From Firmicutes bacterium HGW-Firmicutes-21 (lineage in GTDB: Bacteria > Bacillota > Clostridia > Oscillospirales > CAG-382), in NCBI GenBank assembly GCA_002841455.1, contig PGZT01000001.1, forward strand, positions 79,919-137,921: a stretch of 58,003 bases of DNA, written 5' to 3'. The notes under the pieces were generated by a model that searched no databases, was not told where the DNA came from, and saw nothing but the letters and a program-made list of their open reading frames with translations. Shown in pieces: positions 1 to 10,287 of this stretch (positions are counted from its first letter, which is position 1; each line of letters starts with the position of its first letter). Made by a program: the position numbers and the translations under genes.

Positions 1-47
1 GGAAGCGAGCTTAGTCGCTTCCCCGTTGTCGTTTTATTATAGTATAA

Positions 48-1667
48 TTACGAAGGTGTGTTTTGCAGATTAATGGGTGAATTAAATACGGCGGGATTTA
101 CAAAAATACCGTTTACGGCAACTGCATAATGAAGGATTGACAGCCCCTCGGTAAAACCGGTTGAGCCGGAAAAAGCTATTATCTCGCCCTGCTGTACAAG
201 GTCTCCGACAGCACAGTCAAAGCTCTTTAGGTTGAAGTACAAGGTCATAACGCCGAACCCGTGGTCAACTATTACGGTGTTCCCCGTTGCTGCGAGAGCC
301 TCCGCAAAAACAACCCTTCCCCGCTGAGAAGCCTTTACCGCCGTTCCCTCGGAGACCTTGTAAACGACTCCGGGAACTCTCTTTACGGTCGCATCGGTTG
401 AAATCAATACCTCTTTGCCGAATTTTGCGTGCAAGGTACCCTTTAGGGGCAAAATAAACGCCTCTCCGAAGGTAAAATAAGCTTCGTCGCCTGCGGAAGC
501 GAAAGCGGCGGAGAACGCGGCGGATGCCTCCGCAAGTACATTTGGGGAGAGCATCTCCTGATAATCCGCATCAGTAACAAACATGGTACTGCGTTCAAAA
601 TCAATCTGCTCTATCGTGAGGGTTTCGTTATAGGTCCTTCCGCCGACCTCAAGGCTTATTGAATACACACCTTGGTTGTTTTTTAGCGAAATAGGCAGCA
701 AAGCAAATGTGGTATCCTCCTGTGTGAAGCAGACTATTCCCGAGGTGTCGAGCTGGGTGTTGATGACTATCTGCTCGTTTTCGTTAAGGTGCTTTATACG
801 GACAAGCGCAATATCGCCGACATTATAAATAGTTTTCTCAAGCGATACAACGGCGCGAATATCATAGAGCAGCGGGAAGGTATATGTCGCTTCTCCGTAA
901 AAATCGGCACCGCCCAGCTCGCTCCATTTAGCGGTTATGGATACCTCGATATGCGTATCGTTGTCAAAGCTCAGAAAAGAAATGTCGCTTATGGCGAGTT
1001 TGTCACCCTGTGCGGTTAAAAAGGTTATACTCAATTCGCTCGGCTCAACCGAAAAAACCAAGGAGCTTCCGCTGTCCGGGTAAATGCTGCCGAGTGCGTT
1101 TATTGCCGGGTCATAAATGCCGGTCAGATTATCCGAGTAATAGTTGCCGTCTATCTTTTTATACAGCCAGGAATATTCCGACGGAAGTATGCGGCTCTCG
1201 CCGCTGTTTGATTTTATCGTAAGAGTAGGCAATAAACGTTCACTATAAATATATTGCAGCTCGGGACGCACCAAAACGGCAACGGCGGAGTCGGAGGTTA
1301 ACAGATAAAAAGAGTCGTTGTTATCAACCAGCATACAGCCTGTAAGGTTAAGCTGCGGATATAGCTTGTATTTAAGTATCTTATCGCCTCTGTCATACTG
1401 TAATATAATCGGCGATTCTCCCGTAATATCTCTGACGGGGGAGGATATACTTTTGGAATCCAACAGCATATCAACAAAAAAAGCTATCTGCTCGCTGTCG
1501 TTGAAGTTGTATTGCTCTCCGCTTGGCAGCGTTAGGCTGACCGAGCTGACGCTGTCGGCGGATATATTGTGAGAGGTATATGATATCGCAAAATAAACAA
1601 TAAAGGCTATTGGAATACAAAGAACTATTCCGAGCAAATGTTGAGAACTTTTTCTTCTTCTTGCCAT
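48..1667 (-). CDS. Membrane-anchored protein with C-terminal degenerate LytM/M23 peptidase-like domain
   Basis: ORF 48..1688; ATG at 1667 fits the GGGAGGA SD better. N-terminal TM, C-terminal VIVDHGFGVMTLYFNL...GEIIAFSGSTGFTEGLSILHYAV resembles M23 fold. Confidence 0.75.
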   Translation of the reverse strand: MARRRKSSQHLLGIVLCIPIAFIVYFAISYTSHNISADSVSSVSLTLPSGEQYNFNDSEQIAFFVDMLLDSKSISSPVRDITGESPIILQYDRGDKILKYKLYPQLNLTGCMLVDNNDSFYLLTSDSAVAVLVRPELQYIYSERLLPTLTIKSNSGESRILPSEYSWLYKKIDGNYYSDNLTGIYDPAINALGSIYPDSGSSLVFSVEPSELSITFLTAQGDKLAISDISFLSFDNDTHIEVSITAKWSELGGADFYGEATYTFPLLYDIRAVVSLEKTIYNVGDIALVRIKHLNENEQIVINTQLDTSGIVCFTQEDTTFALLPISLKNNQGVYSISLEVGGRTYNETLTIEQIDFERSTMFVTDADYQEMLSPNVLAEASAAFSAAFASAGDEAYFTFGEAFILPLKGTLHAKFGKEVLISTDATVKRVPGVVYKVSEGTAVKASQRGRVVFAEALAATGNTVIVDHGFGVMTLYFNLKSFDCAVGDLVQQGEIIAFSGSTGFTEGLSILHYAVAVNGIFVNPAVFNSPINLQNTPS

Positions 1668-1877
1668 AAACATTCCTCCCGTCAACAATATTCACACAGC
1701 TGCGACCATAATATATATGATAAAACACGCATATACAAATAATATTATATGCGTCTGACAGCATTATGTCAATAGAATATGTCTTAAAAATGTTATTAAT
1801 TTTTTCCTCCGAATAAAAATAGGTCATAATTGTAAAAATAAGCTAAGAGCGGAATTAAATAAAGCAAGGGAGACCCA

Positions 1878-3293
1878 ATGGACAAGAATACACTTGAGGA
1901 ATTATATAATCACCTGGCGCAGGTTTTTGCTAACTGCGACGACTTTCTGGAGCGAAGAATCAGAATAGAGGGAACGGAGGTATTGTTCTGCTTTTTCAAG
2001 GGTATAACGCAGCGAGATTATATCAGTGAAAAGCTGATAAAGCCGATGCTTGAGAATATTTCCTCACTCGGCGGGTTTGAGGGTAACTTTGACGCTCTGC
2101 TACAGAGCGCAACGATAAAGCATCCGCCCGACAGTAATGTGATATGCGAGGGCTTGCTGCGTGGTGAGGTGCTTGTTGCGGTTGAAAAAGCAGCCGAAAA
2201 CAAACTGCATATTGTTCTTGCAAACGCACAGTTTACCGTCGGCAGGAGCATTGCCGAGCCGACAAGCGATATTACCGTTAAAGGTCCTAAGGCTGGTTTC
2301 GTGGAGGATGCGGAGACAAACCTGACCGAGATTCGCCGATATATAAGAAACAGCGCTCTTAAATTTGTGCCGATTAATGTTGGTGCGATTACGGGAACGA
2401 GAACAACTATTGCTTATGTCGAAGGAAGAGCGGACATAAAGGTTGTCGATGATATAAAATCACGCATCGAAAACGCATATGCCACAGGAATAGTGGATTC
2501 CGGAAACATTGAAATGCTTATTGACACCCGCAAATTCCCTGTTTTCCCGATTATGGGGAGCAGCGAAAAGGTGGATAAGGTCGCTTCAAAGCTGCTTTCG
2601 GGACGGGTCGCCATAATAGTGGACGGCAGTCCTTTTGTGCTTACCGCACCCTATGTTTTTGCCGAGAGCATACAGTCCGCCGAGGATTATTTGAGGTCGC
2701 CGTATTATGCTACATTTATCCGCTTTCTGCGTTTTTTTGCTCTTGTTTTTGCACTCTATCTTCCTGCTCTTTTGGTTACGATTCTTACCTCGCACAATCA
2801 ACTTCTCCCCGAAACAATGCTAAAAACTGTTGAGGAAATGCGTGCCGATATGCCCTTTTCGGTTTTTTGGGAGGTATTGATTATACTGATTATTTTTGAA
2901 ATGCTCAGAGAGGTTGGCGTGCGTATGCCCCGAACGGTCGGAGACGCTATAGGTATTGTCGGCGCATTAATTTTAGGAAACGCCACTATCGAGGCAGGGT
3001 TTGCGTCTCCCCTTGTCATTATCGTGGTCGCTCTGGCAGCAGTAAGCTCCTTTATCGTACCGGTATATATGTTTTCGACCGTGCTTCTTCGTGTTATCTT
3101 CCTGTTTTTAGGATACAAGTTAGGGTTTTACGGAATCACCTTCGGTACTCTGGCATTATTGTTTTTACTTTGCAGAACAGACAGCTTCGGCTCCTCTTAT
3201 TTAACACCGCTCGCTCCGTTTGACAAGCAGGGTATGCAGGACTTTTTTGTCGCCATACCCCGCAAAACCCTGGGAAGAAAGGAACAATTGTAA
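1878..3293 (+). CDS. gerKA: Spore germination protein, GerA/GerKA family
   Basis: GerA-family motifs (DFLERRIRIEGTEVLFCFFKGI..., VDGSPFVLTAPYVFAESIQSAEDYL, C-terminal TM cluster). Confidence 0.9.
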   Translation: MDKNTLEELYNHLAQVFANCDDFLERRIRIEGTEVLFCFFKGITQRDYISEKLIKPMLENISSLGGFEGNFDALLQSATIKHPPDSNVICEGLLRGEVLVAVEKAAENKLHIVLANAQFTVGRSIAEPTSDITVKGPKAGFVEDAETNLTEIRRYIRNSALKFVPINVGAITGTRTTIAYVEGRADIKVVDDIKSRIENAYATGIVDSGNIEMLIDTRKFPVFPIMGSSEKVDKVASKLLSGRVAIIVDGSPFVLTAPYVFAESIQSAEDYLRSPYYATFIRFLRFFALVFALYLPALLVTILTSHNQLLPETMLKTVEEMRADMPFSVFWEVLIILIIFEMLREVGVRMPRTVGDAIGIVGALILGNATIEAGFASPLVIIVVALAAVSSFIVPVYMFSTVLLRVIFLFLGYKLGFYGITFGTLALLFLLCRTDSFGSSYLTPLAPFDKQGMQDFFVAIPRKTLGRKEQL

Positions 3294-3294
3294 T

Positions 3295-3990
3295 ATGTAT
3301 TTCCTGTTTACAACCGTTCTTACGGCATCTTTTCTCGTTTGCGCCGAGTTTACTGCGGTTACCTTTGCGCCCGCCGTCGTTTTGACCGCTCTGTACCTGT
3401 ATCTTTTTTCGGTCTATTTTAAGCGTTTCCGCAGAACGGCGATTTTTATACCGCTGGTATTGCTATCCGTATCAATACACATTTCATTTTTCCTTATCGA
3501 GCTTCAAAAGGATTATATTAAGGATGTAAGCATATGGATACTTGCGTCGCTTGTAATAACCGTCAGCGGAATTATGGCATACGGAACTAAGAGCATAAGT
3601 GGTATCACCGCAATTACAAATATGGCGGTTCCCATATTTATCACACTGCTGATACTTGCGGTGATAAATATCCTTTCGGGAGAAATAACAAACAATGCGG
3701 TAATCGGAAATAACATTTATCAGTATTTTATAACCGTTATATCTCCGCCCTCAACCGCTCTCGCACTGCTGTATATGCACAAGTGCAGCTTTAAAAAAAT
3801 GTTCCCCGCTTTTGTAAGCTCGATTGTGTTTGCCGTGTGCTTCTTTTTGTTCGATTCGCCCTTCTTCAGAGCAATTGCGCTTAACTTTATCGCACCCCTT
3901 ATTATAGCCGTGGAGCTGCTCGTGATAAAGGAAACCGTTCTGCCGAGTCAGGAGAGTATAAATAAGAATCAGGCGGTAAATATGCAATAA
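3295..3990 (+). CDS. Short multi-TM protein, GerAB/GerKB-like spore germination permease (truncated or compact form)
   Basis: ATG at 3295, 1 nt after gerKA stop; ~7 hydrophobic segments; SGIMAYGTKSISGITAITNMAVPIFITLLIL resembles GerAB permease core. Confidence 0.6.
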   Translation: MYFLFTTVLTASFLVCAEFTAVTFAPAVVLTALYLYLFSVYFKRFRRTAIFIPLVLLSVSIHISFFLIELQKDYIKDVSIWILASLVITVSGIMAYGTKSISGITAITNMAVPIFITLLILAVINILSGEITNNAVIGNNIYQYFITVISPPSTALALLYMHKCSFKKMFPAFVSSIVFAVCFFLFDSPFFRAIALNFIAPLIIAVELLVIKETVLPSQESINKNQAVNMQ

Positions 3991-4067
3991 ATCCTTTAAT
4001 TTGACTAACCAAAGACGCAGTCATAAATTTGTCCGAGAGCGAATAAATTTTGTACGGGTGAGATTAT

Positions 4068-4730
4068 ATGTTTTTTACAAAAAACGAGACAACCGCGCTA
4101 CAGGATGAGGTAATAAAAAAGACACTTACCGACAAGGACGGCAAAACACTGCTGTATATTAATATTACCTATCCTTCGTTCACGCTAAAGGACAAAAACA
4201 AGCTCAAGCAGAACGCACAGCCGTTTTACGAGAGGAGCGCAAAAAAATTTCTGCACTTTGCAGAGGGCGATTTGCTTGACAGAGCAAAAAAGCTGTCGGA
4301 GAGGGATGCCTTCCGTCCGCTCGGAGCGGTAATGAAGTATACAAACGCATTTGAGGATAAGCATATGCTGTCCCTTTATACCGAGATAAGCGTTTTTGAC
4401 GGAGTAAACGCTCAGAACCAGCTTCGCTCCGCACAGGTGTGGAGCAAGGATAAGGGCTATATATATTCGTTCGGGGATATTTTTTGTACAGGAACAAAGG
4501 AGTATTTGATCGAAAGGTTCTCTACCGAGGGGAACTCCGGCAACCTGTCGGCGGAGGAGTATAAGAAATGCCTAAAGCACTTTTTTAATGAGAGCAACTT
4601 CTATCTGACACAAAAAGCTGCGGCGTTCTTTTATCCCGCAGAACGGTTGGGAGGCAGACAGGGTCTGCGGGTGTTCTATGTTGATTTCGGTACATTAATC
4701 GAAAAAAAACTCCTAAAAGTTTCCGTATAA
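4068..4730 (+). CDS. Hypothetical protein (possible DUF3298-like)
   Basis: 220-aa ORF downstream of ger genes, codon usage consistent with neighbours. Confidence 0.6.
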   Translation: MFFTKNETTALQDEVIKKTLTDKDGKTLLYINITYPSFTLKDKNKLKQNAQPFYERSAKKFLHFAEGDLLDRAKKLSERDAFRPLGAVMKYTNAFEDKHMLSLYTEISVFDGVNAQNQLRSAQVWSKDKGYIYSFGDIFCTGTKEYLIERFSTEGNSGNLSAEEYKKCLKHFFNESNFYLTQKAAAFFYPAERLGGRQGLRVFYVDFGTLIEKKLLKVSV

Positions 4731-4795
4731 CCCTTTACATTTCAATTCTCTATGTTATAATGTGCCTAAAGCAAGGGAAAGGATGTATATAGTAC

Positions 4796-5860
4796 ATGAA
4801 ACAATTAAGAGTGGTAATAATGGGACAGGGCAGAAGCGGAAGGGATATCCACGGACTGCATCTGAAGAAGGATACCGAGCGATTTAAGGTGGTAGGCGTT
4901 GTTGAACCCCTAAAAAAACGCAGGGACAGAGCTGCGGAGGAGTTTGGCTGTGAGGTTTTCTCGGATTATAAGAAGCTCTACGGAAGAACGGATATAGACC
5001 TGATAATCAACGCAACACCGAGCAATCTTCACTTCAATACTACCAAGAACCTTTTAAGGCAGGGCTTTAATGTATTATGCGAGAAGCCGTGTGTTCCAAC
5101 GGTTAAAAAATTCGATATTTTAACGGAAACGGCAAAGGAAAACAACCGTCATCTTTTGGTGTTCCAGCAATCTCGTTTCGCAAATTATTTTTTAAAGGTC
5201 AAGGAGGTTATCGCATCCGGAGTTTTGGGCAGAATCGTGCATATCGGTATTCAGTTCAACGGATTTGCCCGTCGCTGGGATTGGCAGTGCTGTCTTGAGC
5301 TAAACGGCGGAAACCTTGCCAATACAGGCCCTCATCCGCTGGATCAGGCGCTAAACCTGCTCGATTATTATGATGGAAACCCAAATGTATTTTGCAAAAT
5401 GGACAGAGCGAACACCTTCGGCGACGCCGAGGATTATGTAAAGCTCATACTTACCGCTCCGGACAGACCGCTTATTGACCTCGATATTTCCTCCTGTGAC
5501 GCATATCCCTCATATGTGTATAAGGTGGAGGGAACAAACGGTTCGCTTAAGGGAACCATGTCGCACATCGACTGGAAATATTTCAAGAGCGAGGAGGCGC
5601 CCGCACAGGTTCTTGTCAAGGAGACACTGACCTCCGGGGAAGAAAAATTACCCGCTTATTGCACGGAGAAGCTAAACTGGTACGAGGAATCGTGGGACGG
5701 CGACCCGCAGGCGCCCTTTATAGCAGCCGTTCAGGTTTATTACGACCAGATTTACACGCTTTTCACAGAGGGTAAGGAGCACGAAATTAAATTGAATCAG
5801 GTTCGCCAACAGATTGAGATAATAAACAAAGCACATAAGCAGAACCCACAGATTTCATAA
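4796..5860 (+). CDS. Gfo/Idh/MocA family oxidoreductase
   Basis: N-terminal Rossmann region, NATPSNLHFNTTKNLLRQGFNVLCEKPC motif. Confidence 0.93.
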   Translation: MKQLRVVIMGQGRSGRDIHGLHLKKDTERFKVVGVVEPLKKRRDRAAEEFGCEVFSDYKKLYGRTDIDLIINATPSNLHFNTTKNLLRQGFNVLCEKPCVPTVKKFDILTETAKENNRHLLVFQQSRFANYFLKVKEVIASGVLGRIVHIGIQFNGFARRWDWQCCLELNGGNLANTGPHPLDQALNLLDYYDGNPNVFCKMDRANTFGDAEDYVKLILTAPDRPLIDLDISSCDAYPSYVYKVEGTNGSLKGTMSHIDWKYFKSEEAPAQVLVKETLTSGEEKLPAYCTEKLNWYEESWDGDPQAPFIAAVQVYYDQIYTLFTEGKEHEIKLNQVRQQIEIINKAHKQNPQIS

Positions 5861-5870
5861 AAACAGAAAA

Positions 5871-5896
5871 ACGGAGCCGCAACGCTCCGTTTTTTA
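5871..5896. terminator. Intrinsic terminator between convergent genes
   Basis: ACGGAGC-cgcaac-GCTCCGT followed by T-run. Confidence 0.85.
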
Positions 5897-5905
5897 TGCC
5901 TGTTT

Positions 5906-6334
5906 TTATTGGGAAAGCTCCTCCTTAAGAGAGAAGGTAACCGATAGGCGATGGGTGCCTGCGTCATACGCAACCGTTACGAAAAGGCTCTCGGTCTGCG
6001 CTGACTTTGGATAAGAGTCCCCGATTAGGTTAAGCTCAGACGAGGATAAGAGCGAAACATAGCTGTCGGCGGCGGCGGATTCAACATTTTGTATAAAAAC
6101 CGCCGTGCTTGTGTCGGTTACCAAAACCGCATAAACCTCACCGTTAAACTCTGGATAGCCTTTGGTATGCTCGTTATGCGGCCACTTGTCCTGAGCGGTT
6201 TTGTAATAACCGTCGGAGTCCTTTTTTTCGGTGTTGTCAATCGAGTTAATTAAAAGAATCGCAACCGATACCATAATGACGAAAACTGCGGCAATTAAAA
6301 TTATTCGAGTTCTTTTATTTATTACATATTGCAT
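5906..6334 (-). CDS. Hypothetical protein with N-terminal TM/signal anchor
   Basis: 142-aa ORF with hydrophobic N-terminus. Confidence 0.6.
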   Translation of the reverse strand: MQYVINKRTRIILIAAVFVIMVSVAILLINSIDNTEKKDSDGYYKTAQDKWPHNEHTKGYPEFNGEVYAVLVTDTSTAVFIQNVESAAADSYVSLLSSSELNLIGDSYPKSAQTESLFVTVAYDAGTHRLSVTFSLKEELSQ

Positions 6335-6346
6335 AATACATATGCC

Positions 6347-8602
6347 TTAATATTTTTCCTGACGCCATTTAATAATAAACAAAACCGCAGCGCCCGCAAC
6401 GGCAAGGAATATTATTATAAGCGACACTATAAGCCCGGAATTGGTCTCAATCGGCGGCGAGGGAGGTATATAATCCGCAAGGCGTACAAAGTTCACATGA
6501 ATCGTATGGTCTTTTGCGACAGTATTAAAGGGATAATCATAATTAGTCTCTCCGGAGGCACCTGTATGCTCAACGCCGTTTATTAACAGTGAATTTATAA
6601 CATAGCCCTCGTTTGCTGTTATGTTAAAAACAACACTTCCGCCGGTGTTTACCCGTTTATTGCCTGACGGATTGATGGTTCCGCCTGCCGAGGCAGAGGC
6701 TACAATTGTATAATAAGGGTCTAAAACATTACATAAAACAATATCCGTGCTGTTGTAAAAATAGATTGAAACCCAGCCGTCGTCGTTAATTGCCCGGACA
6801 TCATAGGCCTCGTTTCCGGCGGAATTAAGCGGATTGGTAAGCTTTTTTGTTTCTCCGTTATAAATCAGTTGCTGAACCTCCTGGTTTTCAAAATCAACAC
6901 CGATATTTAATGATAGAATGGTGCCTTTGGGAAAAGTAAAGCTGTTACCGTAGGAAATAAGCACGAAATGCAAATCCTCTACTCTGCTGTTGAGATATTG
7001 CTTGATTTCGTTGTAACGCGCGCCTCCGTCAAACATTATTGCAAGGTCTGCGTAATCTGATTCGATAGAAACATCCGCTCCCTTCGGAAGCGTCCATTTA
7101 TAGTTTGCCGCCGCAAATATGACTATCTTGTTTTTACAGTCGTCTGTTATTTTTTGAAAAACCTCGGCAGAAACCTTTGTATTCTTAGATATATCAATGG
7201 TTATTGTTGTGGGCGAGCTCCAGTTTATATCGTCAACCGAAATCGGGTCGTCGTCGTTATTTTGCTGGGTTGGCTTGAAGGTGGCGATAATATTTTGATT
7301 TGCTCCGACATTTGTAAATTTATACTGACTGTTGGTAAGCGGAACTATCGCTCCGTCAACCTTGACGGAATCTATCTCATAACCGTTGTCCGGAATAATC
7401 GTAAAGGTAATGTCCTTGCCCTCCTCAACAACATTCGTACCGGAAGGTGTAATTGTTCCGTTTGCACCTGCGCTTGAGGTTATTGTATATTGCTTTATAT
7501 TTGTAGCTGCGACAAAGGCTGCCGCAACCTTTTTGTTCTCGCTTATGGCGGAAATGGTGTAGGTGTTTTCGCCATCAAGCGAAACCGTTGCGTTTTCAAC
7601 CTTGAGCGAGGAAACGGTATACCCGAGATTCGGGGAGACCTTTATTATGACATCGCTTCCCTCGGGGACCTTTACCGCGACAGAACTGTTGTATTTTATC
7701 CCGTTTATAGTAACACTGCCGTTAGAGCCTATTGTAACCGTAAGGGTAACGGATTTTACAAAAACAGCGACAACATCTGTGTCCACATCCATTTTTACGG
7801 TATATTTGTTGGAGGAGGATACGGTTTTTGCCACTCCGTTGACGGTAAAGGAGGATAGTATATAGCCTGTTGCGGGGGTGATTGTCAATTCCCTTTCGGT
7901 ACCGGGCGCAAAGCTGCCGCCGTTCGGGGTAACGGTTCCGCTTCCGGTTATTGAAACGGTGAGTATTTTTGGCTCTACAACGACATTCTCCTCAACAGTT
8001 ACAACTATGTTATTGGTCTGAACTACGGTAAACGAATAATTGTTGCCGGAGGTAACCTCTGTTCCGTTAAAAACAATCCTTTTGACCGAATGATTTGCGA
8101 TAGGCGTTATTTTTAAAACCACGGTAGAGCCGACATCCGCCATATTGTTATTATCGGCGCCCTCCAAAACATATGTAAAAAGCTCGCTGTCGTTAACGGT
8201 TATCTCTTTTCTTTCGGGCGTAACGGCTTTGGTTGTAATGACTACATTGGTATTATCTACAAAAGGTTGTGAGTAGGTTTTTTTGCCGCTTACATTTTGC
8301 AGAATGCTGTTTGCGGTAATCGTATTTAGCTCGTAGCCGGAAGAGGTAGTTACGGTCATTGTTGCCGTTGTTCCTTTTACAAAGGTATATGTATGTACAC
8401 TACCGTTGGTTGTATGTACTCCTTCGGGATCAAAGGATACCGTCGCTCCTGTCGGAAGAGTATAAGTTATCGCAAAGGTCTCGTCCTCCTCTGCAAAAGC
8501 AGGTATTGACAGCATCGTAAAAAGCATAACAAAAACAAGCAGCAGTGCAAAAATCTTCTTATTCAGGTTCATTTTATCCTCCAAAAATAATATACAAATC
8601 AT
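6347..8602 (-). CDS. Surface protein with multiple InlB B-repeat/Flg_new-like bacterial repeat domains, signal peptide and C-terminal TM
   Basis: Repeated unit of the type YTITSSAGANGTITPSG..V..G.DITFTIIPDNGYEIDSVKVDG...; N-terminal signal peptide; C-terminal LIVSLIIIFLAVAGAAVLFIIKWRQEKY. Confidence 0.85.
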   Translation of the reverse strand: MICILFLEDKMNLNKKIFALLLVFVMLFTMLSIPAFAEEDETFAITYTLPTGATVSFDPEGVHTTNGSVHTYTFVKGTTATMTVTTSSGYELNTITANSILQNVSGKKTYSQPFVDNTNVVITTKAVTPERKEITVNDSELFTYVLEGADNNNMADVGSTVVLKITPIANHSVKRIVFNGTEVTSGNNYSFTVVQTNNIVVTVEENVVVEPKILTVSITGSGTVTPNGGSFAPGTERELTITPATGYILSSFTVNGVAKTVSSSNKYTVKMDVDTDVVAVFVKSVTLTVTIGSNGSVTINGIKYNSSVAVKVPEGSDVIIKVSPNLGYTVSSLKVENATVSLDGENTYTISAISENKKVAAAFVAATNIKQYTITSSAGANGTITPSGTNVVEEGKDITFTIIPDNGYEIDSVKVDGAIVPLTNSQYKFTNVGANQNIIATFKPTQQNNDDDPISVDDINWSSPTTITIDISKNTKVSAEVFQKITDDCKNKIVIFAAANYKWTLPKGADVSIESDYADLAIMFDGGARYNEIKQYLNSRVEDLHFVLISYGNSFTFPKGTILSLNIGVDFENQEVQQLIYNGETKKLTNPLNSAGNEAYDVRAINDDGWVSIYFYNSTDIVLCNVLDPYYTIVASASAGGTINPSGNKRVNTGGSVVFNITANEGYVINSLLINGVEHTGASGETNYDYPFNTVAKDHTIHVNFVRLADYIPPSPPIETNSGLIVSLIIIFLAVAGAAVLFIIKWRQEKY

Positions 8603-8735
8603 ACATTAAAGAAATTGACTTAGGGAAAGTTTTCTGATATACTTACCCAATAATAAGTATTATACACATTTATCATAACATTTCAAGACCGTGATAAAAA
8701 ATTTTACTAAAATAAAATGGAAGGATGTTATTGTT

Positions 8736-10172
8736 TTGGCTGAAAAAAAGCTGGTTGAGGACATAACCTCTATGGAAGAGGACTTTGCCAAATGGTACAC
8801 CGATATTGTAAAAAAGGCAGAGCTTATCGAATATACAAGCGTTAAGGGCTGTATGGTTATACGACCCTACGGCTATGCAATTTGGGAGAATATTCAGCGG
8901 ATACTCGATAAAAGATTTAAGGAAACGGGGCATGAGAATGTATGTATGCCTATGTTTATCCCCGAGAGTCTGTTGCAAAAGGAGAAGGACCATGTTAAGG
9001 GTTTTGCTCCTGAGGTTGCATGGGTAACCCGAGGAGGCGACGAGGTTCTGGAGGATAGGCTCTGTGTCCGTCCGACAAGCGAGGTTCTTTTTTGCGAGCA
9101 TTATGCGAATATAGTACATTCCTATCGTGACCTGCCCAAGCTATACAACCAATGGGTTAGCGTTGTGCGGTGGGAGAAAACCACCCGTCCCTTTCTTCGC
9201 TCAAGAGAGTTCCTTTGGCAGGAAGGACATACAATCCACGCCACCGCTGACGAAGCTATTGAAGAAACCGAAAAAATGCTTGGTGTTTATGCCGATTTCT
9301 GTGAGAAAAGCCTTGCCATGCCCGTGATAAAGGGAAAAAAGACGGAGAGCGACAAATTTGCGGGAGCCGAGGCGACCTATGCGATAGAGGCGCTTATGCA
9401 TGACGGAAAGGCGTTACAGGCAGGAACCAGTCATTATTTCGGGGATGGTTTCGCAAGAGCGTTCGACATTATGTATACCAACAAGGAAAATAAAAAGGTC
9501 TATCCCTACCAGAGCTCTTGGGGGGTTACCACCCGTCTGATAGGTGCTATTATAATGACGCACGGCGATGATAACGGGCTTGTGCTTCCGCCTGCGGTAG
9601 CTCCGATTCAAGCGGTAATAATACCAATCGCAATGCATAAAGAGGGCGTTTTGGAAAAATGCAGGGAGTTGAAAACGCTTCTTGAGGGTGAGTTCAGAGT
9701 GAAGCTGGACGACAGCGATAATTCGGCGGGTTGGAAGTTTGCCGAGTATGAGATGAAGGGTGTGCCCGTAAGGATTGAGCTTGGTCCGAAGGACATTGAG
9801 GCTGACCAATGCGTTACCGTAACCCGTCATAACCGGGAAAAAGAGCTTGTTCCTTTGTCAAATATTGTCGAATCCGTAAGGAGCAAGCTGGCGGCTGTCC
9901 AAAACGGGTTATTTGAAAAAGCGTTGAAGAACAGGGAGAAGCGTTCCTATAAATGCGGCACAACCGACGAGATTAATTCTGTCCTTGCCGAAAAGGGAGA
10001 CGGATTTATCAAGGCTATGTGGTGCGGAGACGAGAAATGCGAGGACGAGGTCAAGGAAAAAACCGGAGTTGGCTCCCGTTGCATAATCACGGAGGAAAAC
10101 CCTGTCGGCAACAGCTGTGTATGCTGCGGAAAACCCGCTAAGCACCTTGTTGTATGGGCAAAGGCGTATTAG
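8736..10172 (+). CDS. proS: Proline--tRNA ligase (archaeal/eukaryotic-type, ProS type 3)
   Basis: Class II aaRS motifs ([32 protein letters not shown]-terminal Cys-rich domain); TTG start at 8736 preceded by GGAAGG. Confidence 0.93.
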   Translation: MAEKKLVEDITSMEEDFAKWYTDIVKKAELIEYTSVKGCMVIRPYGYAIWENIQRILDKRFKETGHENVCMPMFIPESLLQKEKDHVKGFAPEVAWVTRGGDEVLEDRLCVRPTSEVLFCEHYANIVHSYRDLPKLYNQWVSVVRWEKTTRPFLRSREFLWQEGHTIHATADEAIEETEKMLGVYADFCEKSLAMPVIKGKKTESDKFAGAEATYAIEALMHDGKALQAGTSHYFGDGFARAFDIMYTNKENKKVYPYQSSWGVTTRLIGAIIMTHGDDNGLVLPPAVAPIQAVIIPIAMHKEGVLEKCRELKTLLEGEFRVKLDDSDNSAGWKFAEYEMKGVPVRIELGPKDIEADQCVTVTRHNREKELVPLSNIVESVRSKLAAVQNGLFEKALKNREKRSYKCGTTDEINSVLAEKGDGFIKAMWCGDEKCEDEVKEKTGVGSRCIITEENPVGNSCVCCGKPAKHLVVWAKAY

Positions 10173-10253
10173 ATTATAATACAATAGTGGTAAAATAACC
10201 GCAAATAGTTTCATGGAAACAAATTTTTACAAACACACAACTTAAAATAAATT

Positions 10254-10284
10254 AAAAATGTCGACCGAGTGGTCGACATTTTTG
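10254..10284. terminator. Bidirectional intrinsic terminator
   Basis: AAAAATGTCGACC-gagt-GGTCGACATTTTT inverted repeat between convergent genes. Confidence 0.9.
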
Positions 10285-10287
10285 AAT

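Noticed and set aside
1-22. GGAAGCGA-gcttag-TCGCTTCC hairpin at the window edge
   Set aside because: Likely terminator of the minus-strand M23-like gene, but the U-tract lies outside the window so not called.
4793-4803. CATGAAACA half-site resembling parS near the oxidoreductase start
   Set aside because: Only one half of the palindrome is present.
10207-10219. GTTTCATGGAAAC palindrome after proS
   Set aside because: Spacing differs from parS by one base and it occurs once; likely chance.
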